Of a stretch of 37,061 nt of DNA, positions 9,386 to 19,739 are shown piece after piece. The notes under the pieces are model-generated. The model saw nothing but the letters and a program-made list of their open reading frames with translations. It made no database searches and was not told the DNA's origin. Numbering within the stretch: position 1 is the stretch's first letter; every line of letters starts with the position of its first letter. Source of the DNA: Chromera velia (Eukaryota > Sar > Chromeraceae); contig JAHBMJ010005841.1 in the NCBI GenBank assembly GCA_018398765.1, positions 25,001 to 62,061 of the forward strand, in the 5' to 3' direction. Both the position numbers and the translations under genes were made by a program.

Positions 9386-11579
9386 TTCATGTTCGTGTCT
9401 TCTTGTCTGTGTCTTTTGTGTGAGACGGTATGGATGCTAGAGGAAAGAGAGAGAGGTGCAATTTGTTGACTTTGTCGAGGACCGAACAACCTGGCAGGCA
9501 AATAGAGCGAGGCACACGCTGCCCGGGGGGATTTAATTGAATTGAAGGTCATGGCAGGGCCCTCCCTCTCGTACAAGTAAAGGAAGGGAAAAAGAAAGAA
9601 AGAGCCAAAGAGCGAAGAGGGGAGCCCTCCGATCCCTCGATCGGATGAACAAAATGAAACAGATCAACACTCTTGTGTTCGGGAAAGCGGTCACAGGCTG
9701 ACTGCAGTCTCTCTCTGTTTTGGATTTTACGTGGTGGTCTGTTGGCACGTGCATCGGTGCGTGTTTTTGCATGATAACTGGATGAATCGATGAATGGGAG
9801 ACGAAACACGCGCTTGATGCTTTAAAAAAGAAACAGGAAGATGTCTTGCTGAGGCAGACAGAAGCGAACCGGCCACTGATAGTCAGACACGTGAGTAGGC
9901 AGATAGATAACCGGGGACAGGCAAATAGTCGAAGGAATGATGCCCTGTTCTTCTTCGATGGAGAGAAATCCTCTTCTATATAGCTCTTTTCCCTTCATTT
10001 TGCAATCTGGCGTGAATAATGCAAGGGAAAAAAAATGGCGGAAAATTCTGACCGTCTGACCGTTTTATTCGGGCACGTGCGCAACTTTTCCTCAAACAAT
10101 AAATCTTTCTTTTATTTTCTGTCTGTCGATGCTGAGAGAAGAGAAGCTCTTCTTTTTTCATCCTGATCTTTTTGTTTTGTGTTGTGTGTTGCTCTTTTGT
10201 CTTTTGAGCGGCTCTGCTGAGCTGTCTGTTTTTCTGTCTTGTTTTTGGAAGTCCAAAATCCTCGAAAGAAGGTGATGGACCTTCACTGAACTTTGTGTTT
10301 ACACCCAGATTGACACTCCTTGGAAAGAAAGGTTTGGTTGGTGAGGGGTCCGGGCACGAGCCGCGCACAGAGAAGATAGATAGACGTTTTTCTCTACAGA
10401 GGAGGAGGGTGGATTCGAGAGGTTGCATACAGTTCGGGAAAAGGAAAGAAGGAGAGAGGGGAGAGAAATCCTCAATCCGCGCGGGAATAAGAGATCCAAC
10501 GCTGCATGTGAGAAAGATCGATCGCGTTGAGTCCTTCCAATCCCTCCCGGTGGTACGCTTTCTTTCTTCTCTTTACTTATTCTTTCCTTCTCATCCTTTT
10601 GATACGCAGGGAGATCACAACTGTTGTTGTGAGAAGACAGAGAGAGAGAGAGAGAATCCCAGAAAGGCAGGCGCACACAAATCCGATGTCTAGATGAACG
10701 AACAAAGATATGCAACGAGAGAAGGAGGCCTCCGTTGAAAGATGTCTGTTTGTCTTTTTTTCTCTTCGCGCTCTGCACATAGGAGGGCAGGTGCACTTGT
10801 TTCAACGACCCGGCCCGCATCGAGACTGTATGTTGAGGTCTATGATCAAAGGGCTTCTTGGCCCTAAGTAGCCAGTCATTGCTCGTCAAGCAGCCAGAGT
10901 GCTTCTGACCACTTTTGTAGAGACCCCAAAATCATTGTACGAGCCTTTTCACCTTGCGTTTTCCATTATTTTCCATTCAATCTAGCATTCAATAAATCTG
11001 TATTTTCATATCATCTTTTTATTAGAACAAAATTTCATAGTGTTTCGAAGTTTGAACTGTATGCCTATGTATGTTTTGTTCATCGGCAGTTATCTGCCGT
11101 TTTAATGTTCGTTTTTAGGTTCGTTTTGATGCATACAGTCTTTCTAGTCTAAATTTTAGATGTTTTTACATTGATTGTTTAACTTATTCTGTTCCATTTA
11201 ATCCGCCGTTTACCGATGTTTTAAAACCGGGCTTACTCGTAATATCTTATTATCAATCATACAATGAATCATAACGTTTATCCCTTTTTTACATTATCTT
11301 TAATTGTCTTCATATTTTTTTTCGAAGGAGATTTAAGGAGATTCTTCTAGACAGTTTGTTTGTATCCAAGATCTAAAATATGGTAACCACACCACTATAT
11401 AGGAGTGACTTATTTATACTTACTTAAGGAAAGAAAAAAAAAATCTACTGAGAATAACAACACTTAAATCCAATATTCTACGCATATTCTGTTTTAGCGA
11501 GTAGGCAGATCTGGTAGTTTCTAGTAGTGAGAAGGATCGATATTCCAACTTCCATGCAGTTTTGCACTAGCTGTTAAAA
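9386..11579. other. Intergenic spacer, no gene recognised
   Basis: From 9386 to about 10930 the composition is mixed, with a short GA repeat near 10637-10655 and no frame with recognisable protein features. From about 10930 to 11579 the sequence is AT-rich. One perfect small hairpin (CGGCAG, loop TTAT, CTGCCG) lies at 11084-11099. Nothing else could be supported. Confidence 0.5.
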
Positions 11580-11966
11580 TTGATGATCGGGGGTTTTGTT
11601 ATGCATGCCGTATTCTCACATATGAGGGGCGGATCTAGCCTAGTTTGCAGCATTTCCGCCTTCCGGGCCCCTTCGCTGGGCCTTCAGAGTTCATAATAGT
11701 TCATGCAATTAGACAAAACCCTCAATCATCAATCAGTGTCTCAAAGGTTCTGCTCTGCATCCCCTCTGTCTCTTTTCTCTTTCTTTTGATTGTCCAACCT
11801 AGTCCAACCTGTTGTGAAGCCGCGATTGATCAGCTGTATCAAAGTGATCGAAGTCGCGCCTATTTTCGTCGCTGGTAGTTTTAGGACGGAACAAATCGAC
11901 AAACTAGGTTAGATCCGCCTCTCATATATGGGGACGCGGCATGCATGAAAAAACCCTCAATCAACA
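11580..11966. mobile_element. MITE-like element with long terminal inverted repeats (copy 1)
   Basis: The left end (11580-11647) and right end (11900-11966) are imperfect inverted repeats of about 65 bp, sharing in order GGGTTTT, ATGCATGCCG, ATATGAG, GGCGGATCTA and CCTAGTTTG. The element is about 390 bp and has no transposase frame. A second copy lies at 17373-17600. A clear target duplication was not found, so the exact ends are uncertain. Just beyond the right end, 11947-11986 could fold into a further hairpin. Confidence 0.7.
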
Positions 11967-12224
11967 ATGATGGTTGAGAGTTTTTTCAATCAACAATCAT
12001 CAATCTCGGCAGCTGGGTACAGCTGCATGAGGGTCGGATCAACTAGCTCTATCGAGAACAAATCATGGGAAATCTGATGATTTCTGACGTCAGCTTCAAC
12101 AATCAAACAGTCAATAACAGTCAAGAATCAGACTTTGGCAGAAGCGACCCAAGGAAAGGAACTTGACCGTCTTTAGCTCCATTGGTTTCCAGAGACCGAA
12201 AGAGAGATTCATCGGTATACAGAT
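11967..12224. other. Upstream region of the synapsin-like gene
   Basis: AT-leaning sequence with several ATCAATC-type words and no recognisable promoter element. The 5' end of the synapsin transcript may lie here. Confidence 0.35.
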
Positions 12225-13098
12225 TTGAATGCGCACAAGCCTGGAAGGACTCCTCTAGCTGCCAATCGTGCTTCTCTCAATCTGCGAGACGGCATCATGT
12301 TTACTTTCTTGAAAAAACCCTCTGCAGGGACGACAGAGCCGAGTAAACCGGTCACGCTTCTGGTCATCCAGAGCGACGCCTATGATTGGCCTACCATCTT
12401 CGGAGAGCGGTCCGCCAATGTGTATGATGTATATGTGAGGATTTCCCCTAATTCGCGTAGGACAACGTGTTCTAGCTAAAAATGCAGACACATGTGAAGA
12501 TTAAAGCATGTTTCCTGTTCGTGAAACCTTTCTCGCGTGGGGACTCATGCTCGCTTGACCTTGCAGGCTTGTGTGTGTGGACGGAATGTCCGTCTACCTG
12601 CGCTTCTGTGGTCATATTGTTTGCCGTCTCCGCCCTTCCATGCATGTACTTACTTTACTCTGGTATCCTGTTGTATCCTTGACGTGCCTGCCTTCTCCGA
12701 TGAAGGTCCACATATATTGGTGAAATTACCTGTCTTCCTGCAGAAAGCTGAGCAACGGCCGGCCAGTGAAGGTTGTGCAGACGGGGTGGCACGAGGTATT
12801 CGCACAAGCAGACAACTACTCTGCCAACCCGATTCTCGTGACTGTGCGGAGGGAGACGGGAGGGCTGAGGGAGGGGGGAAGCTCACCCCAGAGGTTGATG
12901 ATCAAGCCAGACTTCTTGCTGATCAGGAATGAGGTGGGTTCCGAAGCTGTGCGGTGTGCGTTCAAGAATGACCCCTCTCTCTACGGCTCTTGGTCTTTCC
13001 GTCTGTGAGAGAGGTAGAGCAAAACAGAGAAATTCGAAGAAGAGTGCAATACGATCCGTCTGTCTGTCCTTCTGTCTGCTGTGTTGCCTGCTTGGCTG

Positions 13099-13140
<42 letters not shown>

Positions 13141-14561
13141 GTCTAATTTGGATGTTATTTGGGCCTGATCGAATTGTAGCACAATCTTACGATCCCAGGC
13201 CTCCTATTGTTTCGTTTTCTTCCGACCAATCTTCTCCAACGTGCGCCTGACTGTTGCATTTTTGATTGCATAAGCGCAGGTACGCGAGCTGAACGACTAC
13301 CGGTCTCTCCTTTATGCCTTCATGTTCGCGGGCGTTCCCTCAGGTGAGTTAAACGGGGAGCAGGGGGGTAGTCGAAAGGGGTAGACCAAGTACGCGCAAG
13401 AGACTGAAGTGTGGTTGTAATGCTTTAGAAAGACTACTTTTGATAATTGAGTGTTATGGCACGAGAGGGAACGAAGGGGGTGACGAACAGAACTGGAAGG
13501 CAGGAAAGTCAGTGCAAGTCCGCGATTCATTATGACGGTGTTTGTTTGGCTCACGTTCCATCGTGCTTTGGAAGGGATTCACGTATCGCCATTCTGGGCT
13601 AGGGCAGTCAATCCGTGTGAGAATAGACAAACGGAAAGATAAGTGAGAGCAACGATGAACAGACAAATGGAAAGATAAGTGAGAGCAACGATGAACAGAC
13701 AAAAACGGAAAGATAAGTGAGAGCAACGATGAATGTTGGATAGATGGATGGATGGATACATGCATGCATGGATGTATGCAGTGAACAGTCTGGAATCTAT
13801 CTTTGCCTTCTGCGAGCGTCCCGTCATACAAGCAGCCTTGAACGCCCTGAGCAGGATGTGTGTCCAGAGGGGGGAGGCGCCACTCCCCCTGATCACCCAA
13901 CAGTTCTTCCCCTCCCACAAAGAGATGATGTACGCACAGCCATTCCCGTGTGTCGTCAAGGTTAGCCAATGTTTCCTTCTGTGAATGAAGGGGCAGAAAA
14001 GGTGGAGTGGTTGATGCCCCATCTCGAGATGGCCATGCTTTGTTTTGTCTGTCCTTTTTTCCCTCTCCGTCCCGTCTCTCGATCTTTCTCTGCGTGTCAG
14101 CTTAGACACCAGGCATGCACTTATTCGAATGCGATTGGGCGATTGGATCATTGTGTGTGTTGCATGCTTTCAGGTGGGACACGCACACGCTGGGTTGGGG
14201 AAGATGAAGATCCGAGACCATCACGACTTTGCGGACTTTCGCTCTGTGCAGGTTGGGTCAGGATCACCCCCCCCCCCCCNNNNNNNNNNNNNNNNNNNNN
14301 NNNNNNNNNNNNNNNNNNNNNNNNNNNNNNNNNNNNNNNNNNNNNNNNNNNNNNNNNNNNNNNNNNNNNNNNNNNNNNNNNNNNNNNNNNNNNNNNNNNN
14401 NNNNNNNNNNNNNNNNNNNNNNNNNNNNNNNNNNNNNNNNNNNNNNNNNNNNNNNNNNNNNNNNNNNNNNNNNNNNNNNNNNNNNNNNNNNNNNNNNNNN
14501 NNNNNNNNNNNNNNNNNNNNNNNNNNNNNNNNNNNNNNNNNNNNNNNNNNNNNNNNNNNNN

Positions 14562-14595
<34 letters not shown>

Positions 14596-14644
14596 GTGTA
14601 TGTGTATGTGTATGTGTTTGTGTGTTTGTGTGTTTGTGTTTGTG

Positions 14645-14679
<35 letters not shown>

Positions 14680-14805
14680 TGTGTGTGTGTGTGTGTGTGT
14701 GGATATGCGTGTGCGCGAGCGTGCATGTGTGTGTGAGAGAGAGGGGGAGAGAGAAAGAGAATGAGACAGAGAGAGAAGGAGAGGAAGAGAGAGAGAGAGA
14801 GAGAG

Positions 14806-14877
<72 letters not shown>

Positions 14878-16584
14878 TTTCACACTTCTTCGCCCTCCCC
14901 CTTTCCTTTTCTCTCTCCAGTCTTCTTTTTCTGCTTTTCGAACCCCCCTCTTCTTCCTCTGAGTGTGTATAGGCGGTGGACCGTGTGATCGTCAGACATC
15001 TGCATGTCAGCAAATAAGCTTGCGTGTTCACATGTTATCGCATGCATGCCGGTTTTTGTGAATCTTCACTCATTGATTGCAGGCCATGACGAACACGTAC
15101 TGCTCTGCCGAGCCGTTTGTGACCTCAGACTTTGACTTGCGCATCCAGAAAATTGGGGGCAGTGTGAGGACCTTCAAGCGCGTGGGCTTGTCAGGGGACT
15201 GGAAGACAAATACAGGCAGCTCGATGATGGAAGAAATAGAAACAACAGAGGAATACAAACGGTATGTATGATTGATCTGTTTATTGATTTTGTTTGTCTT
15301 CAGACGAATCAGCTGATCACGGGAGGGTCTCCTGACGCAGAATCATGCTTCTTTCTTCTGATCACAGAAAAGGTCTGCACTCTGATTGTCACATCGCTGC
15401 TTCGCATTCTTCTCTATACGCATGAAGATTGGTATATGTACTTGTCAGGTTGGTTGGAGCGCACAAAAGAAGGACAGCGGTGGACTGCATGTCGTTGAAT
15501 GATCTTGAATTCTTGCATTTGCGTCGGTGTCTTCCTTCTCAAGTCTTCAATGCCGCATTTCATTACATGACCTCACCTCGTGCCACTGCATAGGTGACCT
15601 TGAAGTTGAAAACAGTAGCTTAATTGATGCTCTTCGAAATGATATGATTCTTTTCACAACACCGATAATCATTCATTCACCTGAGCGTGACGCTGTTTGC
15701 GTTCCAAATTTGCTCTAGCTCATCCATGCAGATGGGTTGATGAGGCCTCGAAAATGTTTGGAGGCCTAGACATTTTGACCGTGGATGCTCTGAAGGAATC
15801 GGCGTCTGGAAAAGAGGTCAGTACGTCAGAGAGTCAATCAAATACGTCGACTTACGAGACGCATGGTCTCTCCTGTTGCTCTCTTGTGAAGTTTCAATGC
15901 TTTGCCTTTATTTTTCAGACATTTAAAATGCAGCAGACGCCAATGCTGCATTGACAGTCTTGGGCATGGGAAACGTATTGCCATGCAGGGAGTGCAGGTT
16001 GATCGAGTTTTATTCAACACAGATAAGTACGCGATGCGTGTGAAATTCTTCTTGCCTAGAAATATGCCGCCAGGCGTTTTGTTCTTCGAATTAATGTACA
16101 TGAAGATAGCTAGCTAATTTGCATTCTCTGCATGATTGCATACAGGAAGAAAGATTCGTTCCCCGCTTGCGACGCACACCTTTCGACCTTTCACTGGCTG
16201 ATCGTTTGTAGACGTCATGCGGTGTGTTTCACAATCTACTACTGTTATCGTCAAAAGGGGCCGCACTCTTTTGGAAGTGTTCCTATGTTTTCTAGATTTG
16301 TACTGCCTATCCGGATCCTTTGTTTCGATAGGAAGTGGATTTGTGTCAATTCTTTCAGGTCTCTGTGTATTTCAAAAATCGAGACGTCACCAGACAAGTC
16401 GCTTTGTGTGTTTCCATGCGTTTGTATTGAGTGGTATCACTTGTACCTAAAAATGCAGGTCATTTTGGAGGTAAACGGAACCTCTTCAGGTTTGCATCCC
16501 GAATACGCAGCGGAAGACAACGCTCAAATCAGGGACCTGGTTTTAGGTCGACTAGAAGAGCTTTTGGGGAGGGTGACAGACTAA
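12225..16584 (+). CDS. Synapsin homologue (ATP-grasp synapsin C domain), eight exons
   Basis: Animal synapsins are peripheral proteins of synaptic vesicles that bind ATP through an ATP-grasp fold. Exons: 12225-12421, 12744-12933, 13280-13343, 13782-13960, 14174-14251, 15083-15261, 15732-15816 and 16459-16584. All introns are GT-AG, phases agree at all seven junctions, and the product is 365 residues with a TAA stop. Matches to the animal C domain, in order: [77 protein letters not shown] (Lys 210), [13 protein letters not shown] (212-223), [17 protein letters not shown] (245-261), [15 protein letters not shown] (273-287), [20 protein letters not shown] (297-316) and [12 protein letters not shown] (325-336). 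The ATP-site lysines and glycine-rich loop are kept. There is no animal-type domain A phosphosite and no D/E tail. The start is uncertain: ATG 12297 or an upstream exon are alternatives. Intron 5 contains a gap. Its function in this organism is unknown. Confidence 0.93.
13083..13144. repeat. CT/TCTG microsatellite in synapsin intron 2
   Basis: A (CT)n run followed by TCTG units, inside the intron between exons 2 and 3. Confidence 0.85.
13625..13734. repeat. Three tandem copies of a 36-bp unit in synapsin intron 3
   Basis: Units at 13625-13660, 13661-13696 and 13697-13734 share AGACAAA, CGGAAAGATAAGTGAGAGC and AACGATGAA. The third is 38 bp because of two extra A. A short GGAT repeat follows, just before the exon 4 acceptor. 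Confidence 0.9.
14267..14875. repeat. C run, assembly gap and GT/GA/GAAA microsatellites in synapsin intron 5
   Basis: Thirteen C (14267-14279) precede 282 unknown bases (14280-14561). Then come (GT)n to about 14700, (GA)n, (GAAA)n at about 14808-14840 and (GA)n to 14875. The intron length is therefore not known. Long frames read through this stretch are artefacts. Confidence 0.9.
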
Positions 16585-17372
16585 AAAACTTGATCAAGAT
16601 TTGGTAAAGAAACGTATCAGTAAATTCTTGAAAATAACTAAAGAGTCAGTGTCAGAAACATATAATGAAGACTAGAGTGAAGAGCATCAATAACAATTAA
16701 GTCTAGATAGTAGGTGTTAATACCGTGTTATCGTGAACTCTTCAGCTTAGGCTGGGGAACGCCCCGCCCTGCTAGCTCTGGTGACAGATAGACATAGCGG
16801 GAAGGCCCTGGGGCGGAGCATATCAATCAGTCAATCAATCAATTGTGCCGCTTGTTTTTAAAACTTATGGAAGACCACGGGGGGGAGTAGTAAGGTTTTT
16901 GAAGGAAGCGGCAAAGTTGGGAGCAGGGAGGGTGAGGGGTGGGGAAGGAGACGAAGCAGTCCAACCAAAGTTGATAGACTGCTACTACAAGCTCTTGTCC
17001 TGCACTCTGTAGCGTTTTGTCGCAGCAAACCTTCTGTCCTCCATCCATAGCAGGAGGGGCACAAGGGGCCCCTTCCAGCCCAAGGGTCTGCTCGGGAGGG
17101 AAGTGGCCGCGTTCTCCGGGTCTTTTGACCGGGAGGGCGCAAACTGAAGGAATTTCTTTGGCAATGCGAGAAGACAGAAGAGGGATGGGTAAAAGTGCAA
17201 GCAAATGAATCGGAAAAGTTTGGAAAACTGCCAGTGAGTTTAAAGAAAGAGTTTTGATGGGGTGTTTAAAGCAGGAGTTCTTTGAAGGGATGGAAGACGT
17301 GCAGGATGCACCTCTGCACAATTAAAGTCTTTCTGATTAAAAGGGTAGCCTTTTTTCAATGAAAGAACTGAA
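16585..17372. other. Synapsin downstream region with a possible retrotransposon remnant
   Basis: An AT-rich 3' flank is followed at 16842-17010 by an open plus-strand stretch encoding IVPLVFKTYGRPRGG and more. This recalls the extreme C-terminus of some LINE-type proteins. The match is from memory and weak. A further readable fragment (FLWQCEKTEEGWVKVQANES) lies near 17147-17206. No intact gene is supported. Confidence 0.25.
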
Positions 17373-17600
17373 GTGTTTTGAAGGGTCTGCGCTGCATCCC
17401 CTCTGTCTCTTTTCTCTCTCTTTTGATTGTCCAACTTATTGTGAAGCCGCGATTGATCAGCTGTATCAGGGTGATTGAAGTCACGCCTATTTTTATCGCT
17501 GGTAGTCGTAGGACGGAACAAATCAACAAACTAGGTTAGATCCGCCTCTCATATATGGGGACGCGGCATGCATGAAAAAACCCTCAATCATTAATCAATC
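17373..17600. mobile_element. 5'-truncated second copy of the 11580 inverted-repeat element
   Basis: This stretch aligns in the same orientation with about 11730-11960. Shared words include CTGCATCCCCTCTGTCTC, TTGATTGTCCAAC, GTGAAGCCGCGATTGATCAG, CTAGGTTAGATCCGCCTCTC and ATATATGGGGACGCGGCATG. The left inverted repeat is absent, so this copy is truncated or was partly deleted. Confidence 0.85.
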
Positions 17601-18690
17601 AATTAATCAATCTTTTTGATCGATTACGTTTACTGCCCAGCTTGTCTGTCTAGTTGTCTGTGCTGTGCAGGAGCCCTGTACCTAGTTGTATAAGCATCGC
17701 ACCGCCTTTCAACTACCAGTTAGGCGAGTTCAAATGGGATGTGTGCCACTTATTGCTAGGCTTATTGCATTTATTGGAATACAACAATCTATGTATAACA
17801 ATTAAATACTACACAATACTAGGATTTATGCTTGTTCTAACTTGTTCCCCTAGTCTCTTAACGTAGTTGAGGCACCTGGAGTTGCCAGGTATCCCTTCAC
17901 TCCGGAACAAGCAGTGATGCTAGCAGTGATGCTAGCAGTGATGCTCGAAAAGGACAACCACGGAGCAAGCAGAGGAAGCAAAACACTCAGTGACACAATT
18001 GTTAACGCCCTTAAAGCTTCAAAGTTCAACCAACTGAAGAACCTCCCTGAACCTAAGTGCCACTTGAAAAAATCTAATCAAGATGATCTCTACCTGCGGC
18101 ATCGTTTTTCAAGAGACCATCCAGGTATACGGCTTTAGCTTTCAAGAGACCGTAAATGATCTGCACCTGCGGCGCGGACTTTCAAGCTTATCCAAAAATG
18201 CGGCTTGAACTTTCAAGTAGTAGTTAGGTTCAAGGAGGTCAACTGAAGAGATGTCTGTGAGCTGGGCTCTCTATTCCATACAGATCCAGAACCATGACAA
18301 ACACGCGTGACTTCGCACACTTGGGGGTAGATGCCGGCCTTTGAGGTTTCCCCCTTCCTTCAATGTTGACCAGACAAGCCGCGCTCACGGCCGCAACCAG
18401 TTTTTAAGAAGGCATAAGAAGGCGGTGTTGTGTAGAACAAGAAAATCGGAGGAAACGGCAAAAATCTAGGGGCATAACTCGATGAGGGTTTTCCACCAAG
18501 GTCAAGATGGCAAATCACATGCATGCACATGCCATGGAGCACTTCAGGACGGTTGTGATGGCGTGGGTTTCTCAGTATACGAACACCAGTTGGAGAAAAA
18601 CAAAAACAATAAAGATAAAGAGAAAAAAAGAGAGATGAGATAGAACTTACAGGTAACTTGGCTCCCCCCGGTTACCTTTTAATCCTGCAG
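17601..18690. other. Spacer with two small repeat clusters
   Basis: Three near-perfect 12-bp units (GCAGTGATGCTA) lie at 17911-17945. Four copies of CGGC, six variable bases and TTTCAAG lie at 18097-18217. A frame at 17854-18138 encodes VEAPGVARYPFTPEQ and a basic stretch, and may be a gene or transposon fragment, but I do not recognise it. A 7-bp inverted repeat (AGGTAAC/GTTACCT) lies at 18651-18677. Confidence 0.4.
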
Positions 18691-19180
18691 AGTCCTAGAG
18701 TTGTTAAATACCACCTAAGATAAATACCGGTAACCGTTATTTGAGGGTCAAATACTGACTTTAGGTATAAGGTATTTATCTAAATATTTATAATCAATCC
18801 TAGTAATCAATTCCTGGACTAGTCCCTGGAGAGTTCAAGGCCAACGACCTAAAATCGGGTGTGTTTTGCGGAAAATGTTGTTGCAGAGAGTTCAAGAGAG
18901 TTGATAAAGGCTTGAAAAACTATGAAAAACCTAAAAATAGACAGTGATCACCATCATCACTGTGTGCTGAGCTACTGACCATGATTGACGGCCTATGCAA
19001 TCACCTAAATACGGAGAATGTTACAGTTATTCATATTTTTTCACGTATTGTTGGTTAAGTAATTAATTAACCTCTATATTAAAAGCTTAAAATGGTAAGT
19101 TTAAATACCAAATACCGTCATTTAAGGGTCAAAAACGATCAGTTATAACCGGTATGCAGTATTTAACAACTCAGACAACT
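18691..19180. mobile_element. AT-rich element with short terminal inverted repeats
   Basis: The left end reads AGAGTTGTTAAATAC (18698-18712) and the right end is its near complement, GTATTTAACAACTC (19159-19172). CTGCAG lies just outside both. Inside each end is a related direct segment containing ACCGT(T/C)ATTT(G/A)AGGGTCAAA. No coding capacity is seen. No matching target duplication was identified, so the class (hAT-like or other) is open. Confidence 0.55.
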
Positions 19181-19350
19181 CTACTGCAGACCATTGCAGA
19201 CCAGCGTTTAAAGCCGATCTTTTGTCATAGTTGTTAGCATACATAGTTTAGGACAAGCTCCTTTTGAGCCACTGAGGGTCTTTTATCATGTTTTTGCGTC
19301 TACATGCTTTCTGTTTTGGAGGAGGTAGGGGGAGGGCTACCGAGTACTGC

Positions 19351-19355
19351 CCTAG
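19351..19355. repeat. Left target-site duplication CCTAG
   Basis: CCTAG directly abuts the start of the 5' LTR and recurs directly after the 3' LTR at 25933-25937. Five bases is the usual length for Ty3/gypsy integrases. Confidence 0.85.
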
Positions 19356-19619
19356 TGTAGTACTAATACCTGGCGCCGCCAGTGTGTCGCCGCCTGATTG
19401 TCGCGCTGCCGCCTGTTTGACGTACGCGCTCAGTCTGCCAGCCTGCCTTAATTTGTATGGTTATGCCGCATACGTCTTTTTACAGACTGACACCGGTGTT
19501 GTGATGTGTTATATTTCATGGAGAAACAACAATGTCTAGAAAAAGAACCAAACGATCAGTCCTTTTGTGCGTCCTATGAATGGCTCTATAGAAATCAGTT
19601 ATCCCTTAGCAATTCTACA
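19356..19619 (+). repeat. 5' LTR of the chromovirus
   Basis: Begins TGTAGTACTAATACC and ends near TTCTACA. It aligns throughout with 25661-25932, for example GTGTGTCGCCGCCTGATTG, ACACCGGTGTTGTGATGTG and TTTCATGGAGAAACAACAAT. Confidence 0.93.
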
Positions 19620-19636
19620 GGGTAGCAGAGCCTGGT
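19620..19636 (+). other. Primer binding site, initiator-Met tRNA type
   Basis: GGGTAGCAGAGCCTGG directly follows the 5' LTR. It closely resembles the complement of the initiator methionine tRNA 3' end that primes many Ty3/gypsy elements (TGGTAnCAGAGC). Confidence 0.7.
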
Positions 19637-19739
19637 TTGACCAGAGGCCACAGTTGATTGTATCCATTTATGTTGTGGTTGCACTGAATGGCTAAAGGGA
19701 CATTCAGTCAGTTTGTTACTCAGTCCGAGTGTAACACGC

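Noticed and set aside
9026-9469. Phe/Leu/Ser-rich and Lys/Glu/Arg-rich open frames
   Set aside because: They are translations of a TTTC microsatellite and its complement.
10299-10889. Minus-strand 196-residue frame
   Set aside because: Ser/Leu/Arg-rich, no family resemblance, and no splice or start context.
16750-16820. GC-rich inverted words (CGCCCCGCCC and GGGGCGG) as a terminator or structured RNA
   Set aside because: The arms pair poorly and no flanking RNA features are present.
16839-17321. Minus-strand 160-residue frame
   Set aside because: The plus strand of the same stretch carries the more protein-like fragments; this frame is Cys/Ser/Pro-rich without motifs.
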